Shown: positions 1 to 8,764, counted from the first letter of the stretch. The stretch: 57,032 nucleotides of DNA from Bradyrhizobium sp. AT1 (GCF_001590795.1 NZ_JXDL01000001.1:2193947-2250978); one strand, 5' to 3'. Numbers and translations are program-made. The notes: generated from the letters alone by a model not told the origin.

Positions 1-84
1 GTAGGCCTTGAAGTGCTCGGGCAGCTCCTTCTTGGTCGCGGCGCGGCCGGCAGCAGGTGCGGCGGTTTTCGGTGCGGTGCCCAT
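1..84 (-). CDS. fixB: Electron transfer flavoprotein alpha subunit FixB, N-terminal fragment
   Basis: Only the first 28 codons are in the window; the gene runs off the left edge. The start is the ATG at 84, 19 bases after the fixA stop. The N-terminus is Ala/Lys-rich and then reads KKELPEHFKAY, as in rhizobial FixB before its ETF-alpha domain. FixB pairs with FixA as an FAD-binding electron-transfer flavoprotein and, with FixC and FixX, is thought to bifurcate electrons from NADH to quinone and to a low-potential carrier for nitrogenase. fixC and fixX presumably follow outside the window. Confidence 0.85.
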   Translation of the reverse strand, partial: MGTAPKTAAPAAGRAATKKELPEHFKAY

Positions 85-103
85 GATGCTTGCTCCGTTC
101 GAT

Positions 104-946
104 TCAATAGCCGCGCGCCAGCGCCGCCAGCTCGGTCTCGAGCGTCGGCTGGCGCTTGAAGATGGCGTCGATCAGCGCCTCCGCCGGCTGCTCACCGGGC
201 TCGATCAATGCCGCCTTCTCGCTGCGGGCTGCGGGTGCGAACACGCGCTTGACGATGGTGGGCGAGCCGCGCAGGCCGCATTTGGAAATATCCTCGACGC
301 CGGCATCCTGCGCGCTCCATTTCACGACCGGCGCACGGGCGGCACGCAGGGCGTCCGCCATGGCGCCGCGGCGGATCTGGTTGGTTGCCTCCAGCATGGT
401 GACCAGGCACGGCAGCCTGGTGCGCAGCAGCTGCACGCCGCCTTCAGAGCGCCGCTCCGCGTCGATGGTGCGGGCCTGCAAGTCGAGCGCGCTGATCTTC
501 GCGACATAGGTGAGCTGGAGCAGGCCGAGCCGCTTGGCGATGCCGGGACCGACCTGCGCGGTATCGCCGTCGATGGTCTGCTTGCCGGTGAAGACGAGAT
601 CAGGCGCGCCGAACTCGATCGAAATCTTGCGGATCGCGGTGGCGAGCGCATAGGTCGTGGCGAGCGTATCGGCGCCGGCAAAGAAACGGTCGGTCAGGAG
701 CACGGCGCGGTCGGCGCCGAAGGTCAATGTCTTGCGGAGGCTGTCCTCGGCCGAAGGCGGCCCCATGGTCAGCACCGTAACCTCGCCGCCGAACTGGTCG
801 CGCAGTTCGAGCGCGGCCTCCAGCGCAAAGAGGTCGTAGGGATTGATGATGGTCGGCACCCCCTGGCGCATAATGGTGTTGGTCACGGGATGCACGCGAA
901 TCTGCGCGGAGTCGGGGACCTGCTTGATGCAAACGACGATGTGCAT
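104..946 (-). CDS. fixA: Electron transfer flavoprotein beta subunit FixA
   Basis: This 280-residue protein is full length for the ETF-beta family. It opens MHIVVCIKQVPDS, the typical FixA/EtfB start, and carries the nucleotide-binding segment near FTGKQTIDGDTAQVGP (about residues 118-133). FixA is the partner of FixB in the membrane-associated FixABCX complex that supplies low-potential electrons to nitrogenase ferredoxins. A GGAG ribosome site lies 7 bases before the ATG. It is the first gene of a leftward fixAB(CX) operon with its own -24/-12 promoter at 988-1002. Confidence 0.96.
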   Translation of the reverse strand: MHIVVCIKQVPDSAQIRVHPVTNTIMRQGVPTIINPYDLFALEAALELRDQFGGEVTVLTMGPPSAEDSLRKTLTFGADRAVLLTDRFFAGADTLATTYALATAIRKISIEFGAPDLVFTGKQTIDGDTAQVGPGIAKRLGLLQLTYVAKISALDLQARTIDAERRSEGGVQLLRTRLPCLVTMLEATNQIRRGAMADALRAARAPVVKWSAQDAGVEDISKCGLRGSPTIVKRVFAPAARSEKAALIEPGEQPAEALIDAIFKRQPTLETELAALARGY

Positions 947-987
947 GCGCTTCTCCAGGCTCCAGAACTCGGTTCAGATAAAGAACA

Positions 988-1002
988 GCAAGTGTCGTAC
1001 CA
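988..1002 (-). promoter_or_regulatory. Sigma-54 promoter of fixAB
   Basis: On the minus strand the sequence reads TGGTACG-ACAC-TTGC. It keeps the invariant GG-N10-GC spacing of -24/-12 promoters and ends about 42 bases before the fixA ATG. No perfect TGT-N10-ACA site is found upstream; the closest is CGT-N10-ACA at 1109-1124, one mismatch away. Confidence 0.8.
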
Positions 1003-1134
1003 ACTGTGCAGAGGATGAAAATCGGATGCCGATACAGCGACTTAGAAGAGTGGCGGTATCGATTGCATCCGCTTTAGGCGGTGGAGCCGACAACGCTGCT
1101 GCGACACGCGTCGTAAATCCGACAGAGCCTGTGT

Positions 1135-1464
1135 TCACTTCAGCGTGCCGATCTGCACCAATGTCGGCGCGGCCTTCGTTTGCGGCGCGACGGCATCTTT
1201 CAGGACCTTGAACACGCGCTGGTCGATCGGCGACGACGCGACGAAGTCCGCATAGGCGCGCTCCAGCACGCTCTTGCATCGCTCCGCCACGACCGCGTCC
1301 GTCGCGCTGGCAAAATCCTCCCCGGCGAGGTACTGGCCCATGCGCCGCAGGATATGCAGCCGCGCCACGTTGACGACCTTGGGATCGTAATCGACCTCGA
1401 GCAGGGTGAAGAACTCTTCGGCCGCCGATGCCTTGTTGAGTTGTGCCAGGATGCCATCAGCCAT
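1135..1464 (-). CDS. nifW: Nitrogenase stabilizing/protective protein NifW
   Basis: This 109-residue protein matches the NifW family in length and in its N-terminal pattern ([20 protein letters not shown]) and central [11 protein letters not shown] helix. NifW associates with the MoFe protein and is linked to its protection or maturation under oxygen; the exact role is not settled. A GGAGGAG ribosome site precedes the ATG. The start overlaps the end of cysE by 8 bases, so the two are translationally coupled as the end of nifV-cysE-nifW. Confidence 0.93.
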   Translation of the reverse strand: MADGILAQLNKASAAEEFFTLLEVDYDPKVVNVARLHILRRMGQYLAGEDFASATDAVVAERCKSVLERAYADFVASSPIDQRVFKVLKDAVAPQTKAAPTLVQIGTLK

Positions 1465-2248
1465 TGTCGGTCTCCTCCGGATTCTGCGTCGCCGTACCGA
1501 GCGTATGTTGCGCTACGGGCGTGCCGGCGTCCCTGACGCGCTTCTGCATATGGGTCAGCCTAGCCTCGAGGAATTCGACGCGATCGAGCAGTACGGCGAT
1601 GGCGTCTCCGACGGGGTCCGGCATCAGATGATGATCGAGGTCGATCCGGCCGACGACGCGGCGATGGCCGAGCTGCGGGCGCACGACGCGCGCGGGAATG
1701 CCGACGACCGTGACGTCGGGCGGGGTGCTGTCGATCACCACCGAATTGGCTCCGACGCGCGAGCCGGCACCGACCGTGATCGGCCCGAGGATCTTGGCGC
1801 CCGCACCGACCACGACGCGATCTTCCAGCGTCGGATGGCGCTTGCCGGGGAACCACGAGGTGCCGCCGAGCGTGACGCCGTGATACAGCGTGACGTCGTC
1901 GCCGATCTCCGCGGTCTCGCCGATGACGACGCAGGCGCCGTGATCGATGAAAAACCGCCGGCCGATGCGCGCGCCCGGATGGATGTCGACATTGCTCGCA
2001 AAGCGGCCGAACCAGGACAGGAGCCGCGCCGGAAAGCGCCAGCCGCCGGTCCACAGCCGGTTGGCGATGCGATACCAGATCACGGCATGGATGCCGGGAT
2101 AAGTCAGGAGCGTCTCGACCTGGCCGCGCGCTGCGGGGTCGCGCTGGCGCACGCAGCCGATGTCCTCACGGATCAGTTTGAGCAGAGACGGCTTGACCGG
2201 TCCGGGAGGGGACGGTTCAGCGAGCGGAATGTCGACGACACAGGCCAT
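1457..2248 (-). CDS. cysE: Serine O-acetyltransferase CysE (nif-linked)
   Basis: This 263-residue acyltransferase has an N-terminal helical part, the serine acetyltransferase core with [18 protein letters not shown] and LGGTSW, and a left-handed beta-helix of hexapeptide repeats (about residues 95-185). It makes O-acetylserine from serine and acetyl-CoA, the precursor of cysteine. Placed between nifV and nifW, it probably raises cysteine supply for Fe-S synthesis by NifS and SufS, like the nif-linked cysE of other diazotrophs. The last 60 residues form an extra coiled tail unlike enterobacterial CysE. Confidence 0.93.
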   Translation of the reverse strand: MACVVDIPLAEPSPPGPVKPSLLKLIREDIGCVRQRDPAARGQVETLLTYPGIHAVIWYRIANRLWTGGWRFPARLLSWFGRFASNVDIHPGARIGRRFFIDHGACVVIGETAEIGDDVTLYHGVTLGGTSWFPGKRHPTLEDRVVVGAGAKILGPITVGAGSRVGANSVVIDSTPPDVTVVGIPARVVRPQLGHRRVVGRIDLDHHLMPDPVGDAIAVLLDRVEFLEARLTHMQKRVRDAGTPVAQHTLGTATQNPEETDNG

Positions 2249-2255
2249 AGTACCC

Positions 2256-3437
2256 TCACGCGCAATCGAGCAGCGAGCGATCGCGCACCTCGCGCCAGAT
2301 CGCCGTCACCGTCTCGCGCCCGACGGCCCCCTTGTGCTCGACGGCATGCTGGCGGACACGGGCGAGGACGATCTTGGCTTCTTCCGTGTTGACGGCCAGT
2401 TGGAGCTCGGCGAGCAGCGCGGTGATCGCGGCGAGCCCCGAATGCTTGCCGATCACGATACGGTTGGAGCGGCCGAGCAGGCGAGGATCCAGCGCCTGAT
2501 AGGTACGCTGGTCCTTCAATAGGCCGTCGACGTGAATGCCCGACTCGTGGGTGAAGACGTGCTCGCCGACGATCGCCTTGTTGAGCGGAATGGCGCGTGC
2601 GGCCGCCGCCGCGACCACGGATGCCACCTTCTCCAGTTCGGACAGCACCACGCCGGTATCGCAGCCGTAGAGCTGCTTGAGCGCGACGGCGACCTCCTCC
2701 AGCGGGGCGTTACCGGCCCGCTCGCCGAGGCCGATCACGGTGACGGAAGCGTGGGTCGCGCCAGCCTTGATCGCGGCGAGCGTATTGGCCGTCGCGAGGC
2801 CGAGATCGTCATGGCCGTGGAATTCAAGCTCGATGTCGGTGGTGCCCCGAAGGGCTGCGATCAGCGCAAAGGCGGCGTCGGGATCGAGCACGCTCAGCGT
2901 GTCGGCGATGCGGAAGCGCCGCGCGCCCGCGAGCTTTGCAGTCGCGATCAGCTCGACCAGGAAACCTATGTCGGCCCGCGAGGAGTCCTCGCCGCCGACC
3001 GCGACGTCGAGCCCCCTGTCGTGGGCGTAGCCGACCACCCGCCTCACCTGCTCCAGCGCTGCCAGCCGGCCGCCGCCGAGCTTGGCGGCAATCTGCACGT
3101 CGGATGAAGGGATCGACACATTCACCATGGAGACGCCGGCCTCGATGGCCGCATCGACGTCCGCCGTCCGCATCCGGCACCAGCCGATCGCGGTCACCGG
3201 CAGGTTGGCTTCGACGATGGCCCGGATCGCACTCACCTCCTCCTGCCCCATGGCGGGCGTGCCGGCTTCGATCTCGGTGACGCCAGCGGCGGCCAATGCC
3301 CGCGCGATCGAAACCTTTTCCGCAGTGGTAAAAGCAACGCCGGGCGCCTGCTCGCCATCGCGCAGGGTGGTGTCGTTGAGAATGACGGGTCGGAGCAGAG
3401 CCCCGTCGGATCGGGTCGTTGGACCGTAAAGCGCCAT
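2256..3437 (-). CDS. nifV: Homocitrate synthase NifV
   Basis: The 393-residue protein begins its TIM barrel with the DRE-type motif [16 protein letters not shown] and keeps the metal site [12 protein letters not shown] and the HESGIHVDG segment. It condenses 2-oxoglutarate and acetyl-CoA to R-homocitrate, the organic ligand of FeMo-cofactor. The ATG at 3437 has GGAG 8 bases upstream. An upstream in-frame ATG at 3455 would fall only about 10 bases after the predicted transcription start, so it was not chosen. It is the first gene of nifV-cysE-nifW. Confidence 0.96.
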   Translation of the reverse strand: MALYGPTTRSDGALLRPVILNDTTLRDGEQAPGVAFTTAEKVSIARALAAAGVTEIEAGTPAMGQEEVSAIRAIVEANLPVTAIGWCRMRTADVDAAIEAGVSMVNVSIPSSDVQIAAKLGGGRLAALEQVRRVVGYAHDRGLDVAVGGEDSSRADIGFLVELIATAKLAGARRFRIADTLSVLDPDAAFALIAALRGTTDIELEFHGHDDLGLATANTLAAIKAGATHASVTVIGLGERAGNAPLEEVAVALKQLYGCDTGVVLSELEKVASVVAAAAARAIPLNKAIVGEHVFTHESGIHVDGLLKDQRTYQALDPRLLGRSNRIVIGKHSGLAAITALLAELQLAVNTEEAKIVLARVRQHAVEHKGAVGRETVTAIWREVRDRSLLDCA

Positions 3438-3475
3438 CTGCGTACTCCAAATCATTCATTCCAATCAGGAGTTCA

Positions 3476-3490
3476 GCAACCCCCGTGCCA
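3476..3490 (-). promoter_or_regulatory. Sigma-54 promoter of nifV-cysE-nifW
   Basis: The minus strand reads TGGCACG-GGGG-TTGC, a perfect match to the -24/-12 consensus. The predicted start near 3465 leaves room for the ribosome site of the ATG at 3437. Confidence 0.93.
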
Positions 3491-3547
3491 TCGTCAGAAT
3501 GAACGCCAAGCATCTGAAATTGATGGGCTTATCGACGTCGCCCGCTT

Positions 3548-3563
3548 TGTCGCAAATACGACA
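3548..3563. promoter_or_regulatory. NifA upstream activator site for nifV
   Basis: The sequence TGT-CGCAAATACG-ACA is a perfect TGT-N10-ACA site lying 57 bases upstream of the -24 element of nifV, just past the 3' end of the irr-like gene. Confidence 0.82.
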
Positions 3564-3579
3564 GCGTCAGACAGGCGTG

Positions 3580-4065
3580 TCAGATGTCGACAGGCTTGCG
3601 GCGGATGTGGATGATGATGTCGAGCCGCGAGATCTCGTGGCCGGGCAAGGGATCCGGGACTTGCTCGAGGACGAGCGTCTCCGGCACGTCGATCAAGATA
3701 TCCTCGCCATCCAGGTAGAAGTGCGGATGGACGGTCGTGTTGGTGTCGAAGAACGAGCGCGAGCCATCCGGACCGATGCGGCGCAGCAGCCCGGCCTGGG
3801 TGAACTGGTTCAGCGTGTTGTAGACGGTGGCCAGCGAGAGCTGGATATTGGCTGTGGCCGCCTCGGCAAAGAGCGTCTCGGCCGTGACATGCCGGTCGCC
3901 TTGGCCGAACAGCAGCTCCGCCAGCAGCACGCGCTGGCGCGTCGGCCGCAGGCCCACATCGCGCAAGCGGCTGAACGCGGAGAATGGACCGTCCCCGACC
4001 TCGCGTTGCGCCGGCGATTCCGAATCCAATGCCTCCGTGAAGGATATCTCCGGATACGCGTCCAT
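3580..4065 (-). CDS. Irr/Fur-family iron-responsive regulator in the nifH operon
   Basis: This 161-residue protein has a Fur-type winged helix (GLRPTRQRVLLAELLF, SLATVYNTLNQF) and a C-terminal dimerization domain, closest in pattern to rhizobial Irr. The N-terminus has no GCPWHD-type haem regulatory motif, and the His cluster that reads HHH in Bradyrhizobium Irr is HPH here (TTVHPHFY). It is therefore probably a second Irr with altered haem response. It follows nifQ directly; the ATG at 4065 has GAGG upstream, and a GTG at 4071 overlaps the nifQ stop. Regulation with nifH suggests coupling of iron status to nitrogenase production. Confidence 0.85.
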   Translation of the reverse strand: MDAYPEISFTEALDSESPAQREVGDGPFSAFSRLRDVGLRPTRQRVLLAELLFGQGDRHVTAETLFAEAATANIQLSLATVYNTLNQFTQAGLLRRIGPDGSRSFFDTNTTVHPHFYLDGEDILIDVPETLVLEQVPDPLPGHEISRLDIIIHIRRKPVDI

Positions 4066-4067
4066 GA

Positions 4068-4796
4068 TCACCTCACGCCGTCAGCATGATCGCCGTCGCC
4101 GCGCAAAAACTCCCGACGGCGTTCGGCCATACGGGTCTCACCGCTCTCCTCACCGAAGCAGAGGTCGAAATCGTTGCATTGCGTGCAGACCGGCGTCGTG
4201 CACATCACGAATCCGTCGTCCTCGCACAGCATGCGATAGAAGAAGCGCTTCCAGCGCATGTTTCTGGTGTTGCGCGCCGCCAAGGGCGCGAAATGACGCA
4301 TCAGCAGGCGGGACAATTCGGCCCGCTCGCGCAACCCGAGATCCTCCCACAGATGGTTCGGCTCCATCGCGCGGCGTGCGACCATCGCGGCGAGCCAGCG
4401 GCCGACCTCACCCTCGGACGACCGCTGAGCGAGCAACAGGTCGCGGACCATCATCGTCTCATCATCGCCCATCGTATCTGACCTGGAAATCCAGGCGACG
4501 GCTCGCACCTGCGCCGACGGAAAGCATTCGGCCAGCAGCTCGTTGAGCTCTTGCTCAGCGAGACCCGCGCGCTCGGCGAACGAGCCCCCATCCATGGCGG
4601 CCGCTGCCAGGATCGATGCCAGTACGTGGCGATCAAAATCGTCGTTGTCGTCGATATCCGCCTCGGCCGGGTCATGTCCGGTCAACAGGCGGTAGAAGGC
4701 CCTTCCGGCATGAGTCTCACCAGAGACCGCCTCTGCAAGGGGGAATGACAGCAGGTCGGTCCGGCTCGCTTGCGCTGCAATCACGGGAGACTCCAC
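4068..4796 (-). CDS. nifQ: Molybdenum-cofactor synthesis protein NifQ
   Basis: The 242-residue protein carries the diagnostic NifQ motif C-x4-C-x2-C-x5-C at residues 199, 204, 207 and 213, which holds an Fe-S cluster. NifQ donates molybdenum as a Mo-Fe-S species to the NifEN/NifH cofactor-assembly complex. It is the second gene after nifH. The longest frame starts with a GTG at 4796 and has only a weak ribosome site, so the exact start is uncertain. The N-terminal half is helical and less conserved. Confidence 0.92.
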   Translation of the reverse strand: MESPVIAAQASRTDLLSFPLAEAVSGETHAGRAFYRLLTGHDPAEADIDDNDDFDRHVLASILAAAAMDGGSFAERAGLAEQELNELLAECFPSAQVRAVAWISRSDTMGDDETMMVRDLLLAQRSSEGEVGRWLAAMVARRAMEPNHLWEDLGLRERAELSRLLMRHFAPLAARNTRNMRWKRFFYRMLCEDDGFVMCTTPVCTQCNDFDLCFGEESGETRMAERRREFLRGDGDHADGVR

Positions 4797-4817
4797 CGCT
4801 TTCGACGTGAAACCGAT

Positions 4818-4845
4818 GCCGGCCTCCCCGGTCGGGGAGGCCGGC
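4818..4845 (-). terminator. 12-bp hairpin between nifH and nifQ
   Basis: A perfect inverted repeat of 12 bp (GCCGGCCTCCCC and its complement) surrounds a 4-base loop, 6 bases after the nifH stop. No U-run follows. It may act as a partial terminator or as a 3' stabilizer that keeps nifH mRNA more abundant than nifQ. Confidence 0.7.
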
Positions 4846-4851
4846 GGAGGA

Positions 4852-5868
<1,017 letters not shown>

Positions 5869-5900
5869 TCAGCCCTCACTCGTTGTTGCTGCGTTCAAAT

Positions 5901-5916
5901 AGCAACTGGCGTGCCA
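5901..5916 (-). promoter_or_regulatory. Sigma-54 promoter of nifH
   Basis: The minus strand reads TGGCACG-CCAG-TTGCT, a perfect -24/-12 element. It gives a leader of about 150 bases before the nifH ATG. Confidence 0.95.
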
Positions 5917-5985
5917 TTCGCTGCGCGCGCACTAAAACACTGATCGCGCTCGCGAAATATTTCGACGCCAGCGGCCGACAGAAGC

Positions 5986-6030
5986 TGTGTCGAACCCTAC
6001 AGTGGTAGGGCCTCTGTCAGAAACCGGACA
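5986..6030. promoter_or_regulatory. Two NifA sites shared by nifH and the divergent receiver gene
   Basis: Two perfect TGT-N10-ACA sites occupy 5986-6001 (TGT-GTCGAACCCT-ACA) and 6015-6030 (TGT-CAGAAACCGG-ACA). They lie 70 and 99 bases upstream of the nifH promoter and 81 and 53 bases upstream of the plus-strand promoter at 6082. The 390-base gap 5743-6133 holds these elements and no gene. Confidence 0.87.
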
Positions 6031-6081
6031 AGCAGCCCGGCGGCTACGGTGCGAATGCACCGCGATTCCGTCGCGCAAACG

Positions 6082-6096
6082 CGGAACGAAAATTGC
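6082..6096 (+). promoter_or_regulatory. Sigma-54 promoter of the receiver/ArsC-like unit
   Basis: The sequence CGGAACG-AAAA-TTGC keeps GG-N10-GC with two departures from consensus. The -12 element ends 38 bases before the ATG at 6134. Confidence 0.78.
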
Positions 6097-6133
6097 TCAT
6101 TCTCGATGTGAGGTAGTCAGAGGAGAATGTCAG

Positions 6134-6568
6134 ATGCAGATTGGTGTCGAGACCGCCAAGGCCGTCGACCAACGGCGCGTATTCGTGATCGACGAAGACG
6201 AGATCACCCGCGCAGCGCTTCAGTTCATGCTGCATGACGAGATCGAGACGCACGAACTCGCCACGCCGGAAGAGGCCTACGCCAAGGGCGTGGACTGGCT
6301 GAAGCCCGACGTGGTGCTGCTCGGCGTCTCCTTTCTGAAGGCCCGCGGCCCTGCGCTGATCGGCGAGCTCGGCGACAGGTTTCCGGGCGTGCGCATTCTC
6401 GTCGTCACCGACAAGTCCGACGAGACCACCGCAGTCGACGCCATGAAGGCCGGCGCTCACGGCGCGGTAGTAAAGCCACTGACGCTGGAAGGCGTCCGCA
6501 AGAAGGTCGACACGATCCTCGGCCGCGGCGGCGCCGCGCCGCTGGTCCAGCTCAGCATGATGAAATAG
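6134..6568 (+). CDS. Receiver-domain protein lacking the phosphoacceptor Asp
   Basis: The 144-residue protein is a single CheY-like receiver domain with no output domain. The acidic pocket (D20, E21, D22), the switch Thr92 and Lys114 (VVKPL) are present, but the phosphorylated Asp is Gly64 in VVLLGVSF. It therefore cannot be phosphorylated in the usual way and may act as a protein-binding module. The ATG at 6134 has AGGAG 8 bases upstream; longer frames lack a ribosome site. It is divergent from nifH, with its own -24/-12 promoter, and is followed by the ArsC-like gene. The partner is unknown. Confidence 0.88.
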   Translation: MQIGVETAKAVDQRRVFVIDEDEITRAALQFMLHDEIETHELATPEEAYAKGVDWLKPDVVLLGVSFLKARGPALIGELGDRFPGVRILVVTDKSDETTAVDAMKAGAHGAVVKPLTLEGVRKKVDTILGRGGAAPLVQLSMMK

Positions 6569-6579
6569 GAGCCTCGGGC

Positions 6580-6990
6580 GTGGCGACAGTGCTGTTCTAC
6601 CAGAAGCCGGGCTGCGGAACCAACGCCCGGCAGATCCGCGCGCTGGAAGCGGCTGGCCATCAGGTGATCGCGAAGAGCCTGCTGACGGAGCCCTGGACTG
6701 CGGAGCGTCTGCTCGCTTTCTTCGGTGCGACACCCGTGACATCCTGGTTCAACCCTGCGGCGCCACGGATCAAGTCCGGCGAGGTGAAGCCGGCAGAGAT
6801 CGACGCAGCGGGCGCCATCGCATCGATGCTCGACGATCCCTTGCTGATCCGGCGCCCGCTGGTCGAAGCCGACGGCGCAAGATGCGCTGGCTTCGATCGC
6901 GAGCCCGTTTCCTCGCTGCTCGGCGGCGAGCGCAGCGACCTCCAGGGCTGCACGCGACCGGAGACGACGCCGCGTTGCGCGGAGCCATGA
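6580..6990 (+). CDS. ArsC/Spx-family nitrogenase-associated protein
   Basis: The 136-residue protein starts VLFYQKPGCGTNARQIRALEAAGH, a thioredoxin-fold ArsC-type N-terminus, and matches the ArsC-like proteins commonly found in nif clusters (NifO in Azotobacter belongs to this type). The catalytic-type Cys lies in GCGTN. The last 35 residues are Arg/Pro-rich and divergent. The start is a GTG at 6580 with AGGAG upstream, 11 bases after the receiver gene. Its role in nitrogen fixation is unproven; effects on Mo or nitrate partitioning have been proposed for NifO. Confidence 0.85.
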   Translation: MATVLFYQKPGCGTNARQIRALEAAGHQVIAKSLLTEPWTAERLLAFFGATPVTSWFNPAAPRIKSGEVKPAEIDAAGAIASMLDDPLLIRRPLVEADGARCAGFDREPVSSLLGGERSDLQGCTRPETTPRCAEP

Positions 6991-6993
6991 GGC

Positions 6994-7347
6994 TCAGCCC
7001 CGCGCCAGCACCATCACCAGGCGATCGACGCGCCGGCCTTGCGTCAGATGCTGCTCCACGATCTCGTCGATGTCCTCCGGCGTCGTCGGCCGGTACCAGA
7101 CGCCATCGGGATAGACCACCATCAGCGGACCGGCACCGCAAAATCCGAGGCAGCCGGATGCTGTGAAACCGACATCGGTGAGTCCTTTGGCCTCGATCGC
7201 CTTGCCGAGCCGCTCCCACAATGGCCCGCCGCCGGACGCACCGCAGCTTCCACGCGGATGGCCCGGCGGCCGCTGGGTATGGCAAGCGAACACGTGATGG
7301 CGGTAGAGCTGCGGCAACGCGAACTCCTCGGTCAATCCGTCGCTCAT
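6994..7347 (-). CDS. Thioredoxin-fold [2Fe-2S] ferredoxin
   Basis: The 117-residue protein has the Cys pattern of thioredoxin-like 2Fe-2S ferredoxins (the Shethna II-type fold): C22 and C35 in the first half and C66-x3-C70 (SGCLGFCG) in the second. Such proteins transfer electrons or protect nitrogenase against oxygen. It is the last gene of bolA-grxD-fd and overlaps grxD by 4 bases. It converges with the ArsC-like gene, whose stop is 3 bases away. Confidence 0.85.
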   Translation of the reverse strand: MSDGLTEEFALPQLYRHHVFACHTQRPPGHPRGSCGASGGGPLWERLGKAIEAKGLTDVGFTASGCLGFCGAGPLMVVYPDGVWYRPTTPEDIDEIVEQHLTQGRRVDRLVMVLARG

Positions 7348-7679
7348 GACGCCGCCACCGCAACGCCCTTGTCGCTCAGCACCGCAGCCAGCTCACCCAG
7401 CTTGAACATCTCGCGCACGATGTCGCAGCCGCCGAGAAACTCGCCCTTGACGTAGAGTTGGGGAATGGTCGGCCAGTTCGAGAACGATTTGATGCCCTCG
7501 CGAATGGCGGGATCAGCGAGCACGTTGATGCCGGTGAAGGGCACGCCAAGGCCGTTCAGGATCTGCACGACGGCGCCGGAGAAACCGCATTGCGGCGCGG
7601 CCGGCACACCCTTCATGAATAGCACGACGTCCGTGCCTGTAATGACGTCCTTGATTCGTTGTTCGATCGGCTCGCTCAT
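7344..7679 (-). CDS. grxD: Monothiol glutaredoxin (Grx4 type)
   Basis: The 111-residue protein has the CGFS active site at residues 31-34 and the [13 protein letters not shown] and GGCDI glutathione-binding segments of class II monothiol glutaredoxins. These proteins bind a bridging [2Fe-2S] cluster with glutathione and pass it to apoproteins, often as a complex with BolA. The gene follows bolA directly, the classic partner pairing. It probably serves Fe-S delivery or sensing during nitrogen fixation. Confidence 0.95.
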   Translation of the reverse strand: MSEPIEQRIKDVITGTDVVLFMKGVPAAPQCGFSGAVVQILNGLGVPFTGINVLADPAIREGIKSFSNWPTIPQLYVKGEFLGGCDIVREMFKLGELAAVLSDKGVAVAAS

Positions 7680-7697
7680 GCTTTCATCCTTCCATTT

Positions 7698-7931
7698 TCA
7701 TTTCGGCACCGCCGTTTCGAGCGCAAGCGCGTGCAGCGCCTCGCCCATTTGCCCCTTCAGGGCGGCATAGACCATCTGATGCTGTTGAATCCGGCTCTTG
7801 CCGGCAAACGCCCGCGAGACCACGCGCGCGCCGTAGTGATCGCCGTCGCCGGCGAGGTCGGTCACGATCACATGGGCGTCCGGAAACGCTTCCCTGATCA
7901 ATTGTTCGATGTCCGGTCCCGCCATCGCCAT
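7698..7931 (-). CDS. bolA: BolA-family protein
   Basis: The 77-residue protein has the BolA core: IEQLIREAFPDAHVIVTDL, then DGDHYGARVVSRAFAGKSRIQQHQMVYAAL with the conserved C-terminal His. BolA proteins bind monothiol glutaredoxins and help in Fe-S trafficking or gene control. The ATG at 7931 has AGGAG 8 bases upstream; an earlier in-frame start lacks one. It is the first gene of bolA-grxD-ferredoxin behind a sigma-54 promoter, so this Fe-S delivery pair is dedicated to the nif regulon. Confidence 0.93.
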   Translation of the reverse strand: MAMAGPDIEQLIREAFPDAHVIVTDLAGDGDHYGARVVSRAFAGKSRIQQHQMVYAALKGQMGEALHALALETAVPK

Positions 7932-7963
7932 GTCGCACGCTCCTGCTCTGCGCGAAGCTCCAT

Positions 7964-7978
7964 GCAAGCGTCAAACCA
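7964..7978 (-). promoter_or_regulatory. Sigma-54 promoter of bolA-grxD-ferredoxin
   Basis: The minus strand reads TGGTTTG-ACGC-TTGC with correct GG-N10-GC spacing, 32 bases before the bolA ATG. Confidence 0.78.
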
Positions 7979-8029
7979 GTTTCGGAACACGCGGGTTCAG
8001 AAGGGCTTGCGTGCCCGGCGCCGGGGTGA

Positions 8030-8045
8030 TGTCCGACTTGCGACA
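8030..8045. promoter_or_regulatory. NifA site shared by bolA and TPR divergent promoters
   Basis: A perfect TGT-CCGACTTGCG-ACA lies 52 bases from the bolA promoter and 121 bases from the plus-strand promoter at 8166. The gap 7932-8277 holds only regulatory sequence that can be recognised. Confidence 0.8.
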
Positions 8046-8165
8046 ACGCCCCATGCGCGCGTGTCGATGACGTGACGAACGCGGACGGCCTCGCTCTGGG
8101 CACCGAAATGATGCCTCACATCGGCCCCGAAACGCCGCGCTTTTCGCAGCATTTCAAGTCCGGCC

Positions 8166-8180
8166 CGGCTTTTGCTTTGC
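8166..8180 (+). promoter_or_regulatory. Sigma-54 promoter of the TPR-sufT unit
   Basis: The sequence CGGCTTT-TGCT-TTGC keeps GG-N10-GC and a perfect TTGC -12 box. It ends about 100 bases before the TPR gene start. Confidence 0.65.
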
Positions 8181-8277
8181 GAGGGTTGAGCCCGTATTCC
8201 GATACGCCAGACGAGGAACTCGAATTGTCCGACATAGACTCCAATCGATGCCGAATTCCGGCGAAGGCGAGCCGCGC

Positions 8278-8757
8278 ATGACGGCCGTCCTCGTCGATTC
8301 CGACGGCATCAATTTCGGCGAGCTTGCGCCCGAAATCGACTCGCTGCTGCAGCAGGGTGTGGTCAGCTATCGCCGCGACCCGCTCGAGGCCGATCGCATC
8401 TTCCGCCAGGCCCTCGATGCCGCGCCGACCGAGCTTGCGGTCTATTTCTGCCTGTACAAGACTCACACCTATCGCGGCCGTCTCGACGAAGCCCTCGACA
8501 TCGCCGAGCGCGGATTGCGCGAGGCCGCGCACCAGGCCGGCTGGAGCTCCGATTGGCGGCGCTGGCAGCCACAGGCCAGACTGCCCGACGGCGCCGGTCG
8601 CTTCGCGCTTTATACGTTGAAGGCGCTCGCCTTCATACACCTGCGCAAGGACGAGCAGAAACAGGCTCGCGAGCTACTCGCCGCGCTGCGCCGGCTCGAC
8701 CCCACAGGCGCGGTCGGCTGGCCGGTCGTTGCGGCGCTCGCCGAGGGGCTCCAGTGA
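8278..8757 (+). CDS. Small TPR-like protein, nif-linked
   Basis: The 159-residue helical protein has tetratricopeptide-like repeats (RDPLEADRIFRQALDAAP; YRGRLDEALDIAERGLREA; LRKDEQKQARELLAAL). Its last 120 residues align with the TPR gene at 15039-15572, sharing the order GRL-EAL-IA, a W before a 20-residue loop, then F-L-LK---Y/F-----G/D and LLR/LEL-DP. It probably acts as a protein-interaction adaptor in nitrogenase assembly; this is inferred from position. The ATG at 8278 was preferred over 8248 because GAAGG precedes it. Confidence 0.82.
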   Translation: MTAVLVDSDGINFGELAPEIDSLLQQGVVSYRRDPLEADRIFRQALDAAPTELAVYFCLYKTHTYRGRLDEALDIAERGLREAAHQAGWSSDWRRWQPQARLPDGAGRFALYTLKALAFIHLRKDEQKQARELLAALRRLDPTGAVGWPVVAALAEGLQ

Positions 8758-8764
8758 GGTGACG

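Noticed and set aside
1109..1124. CGT-N10-ACA as NifA site of fixA
   Set aside because: One of the six invariant bases differs; recorded only as the nearest candidate.
3578..3592. TGT-N9-ACA near nifV
   Set aside because: The spacing is 9, not 10, and it lies in the 3' end of the irr-like gene. A perfect site at 3548-3563 is present.
6038..6052. Second GG-N10-GC match upstream of the receiver gene (CGGCGGCTACGGTGC)
   Set aside because: It has poor -24 and -12 bases and lies only 8 bases from a NifA site, too close for normal activation. The match at 6082-6096 is better.
8072..8281. 69-codon frame in the bolA/TPR spacer
   Set aside because: It covers the sigma-54 promoter at 8166, has no ribosome site and shows no domain.
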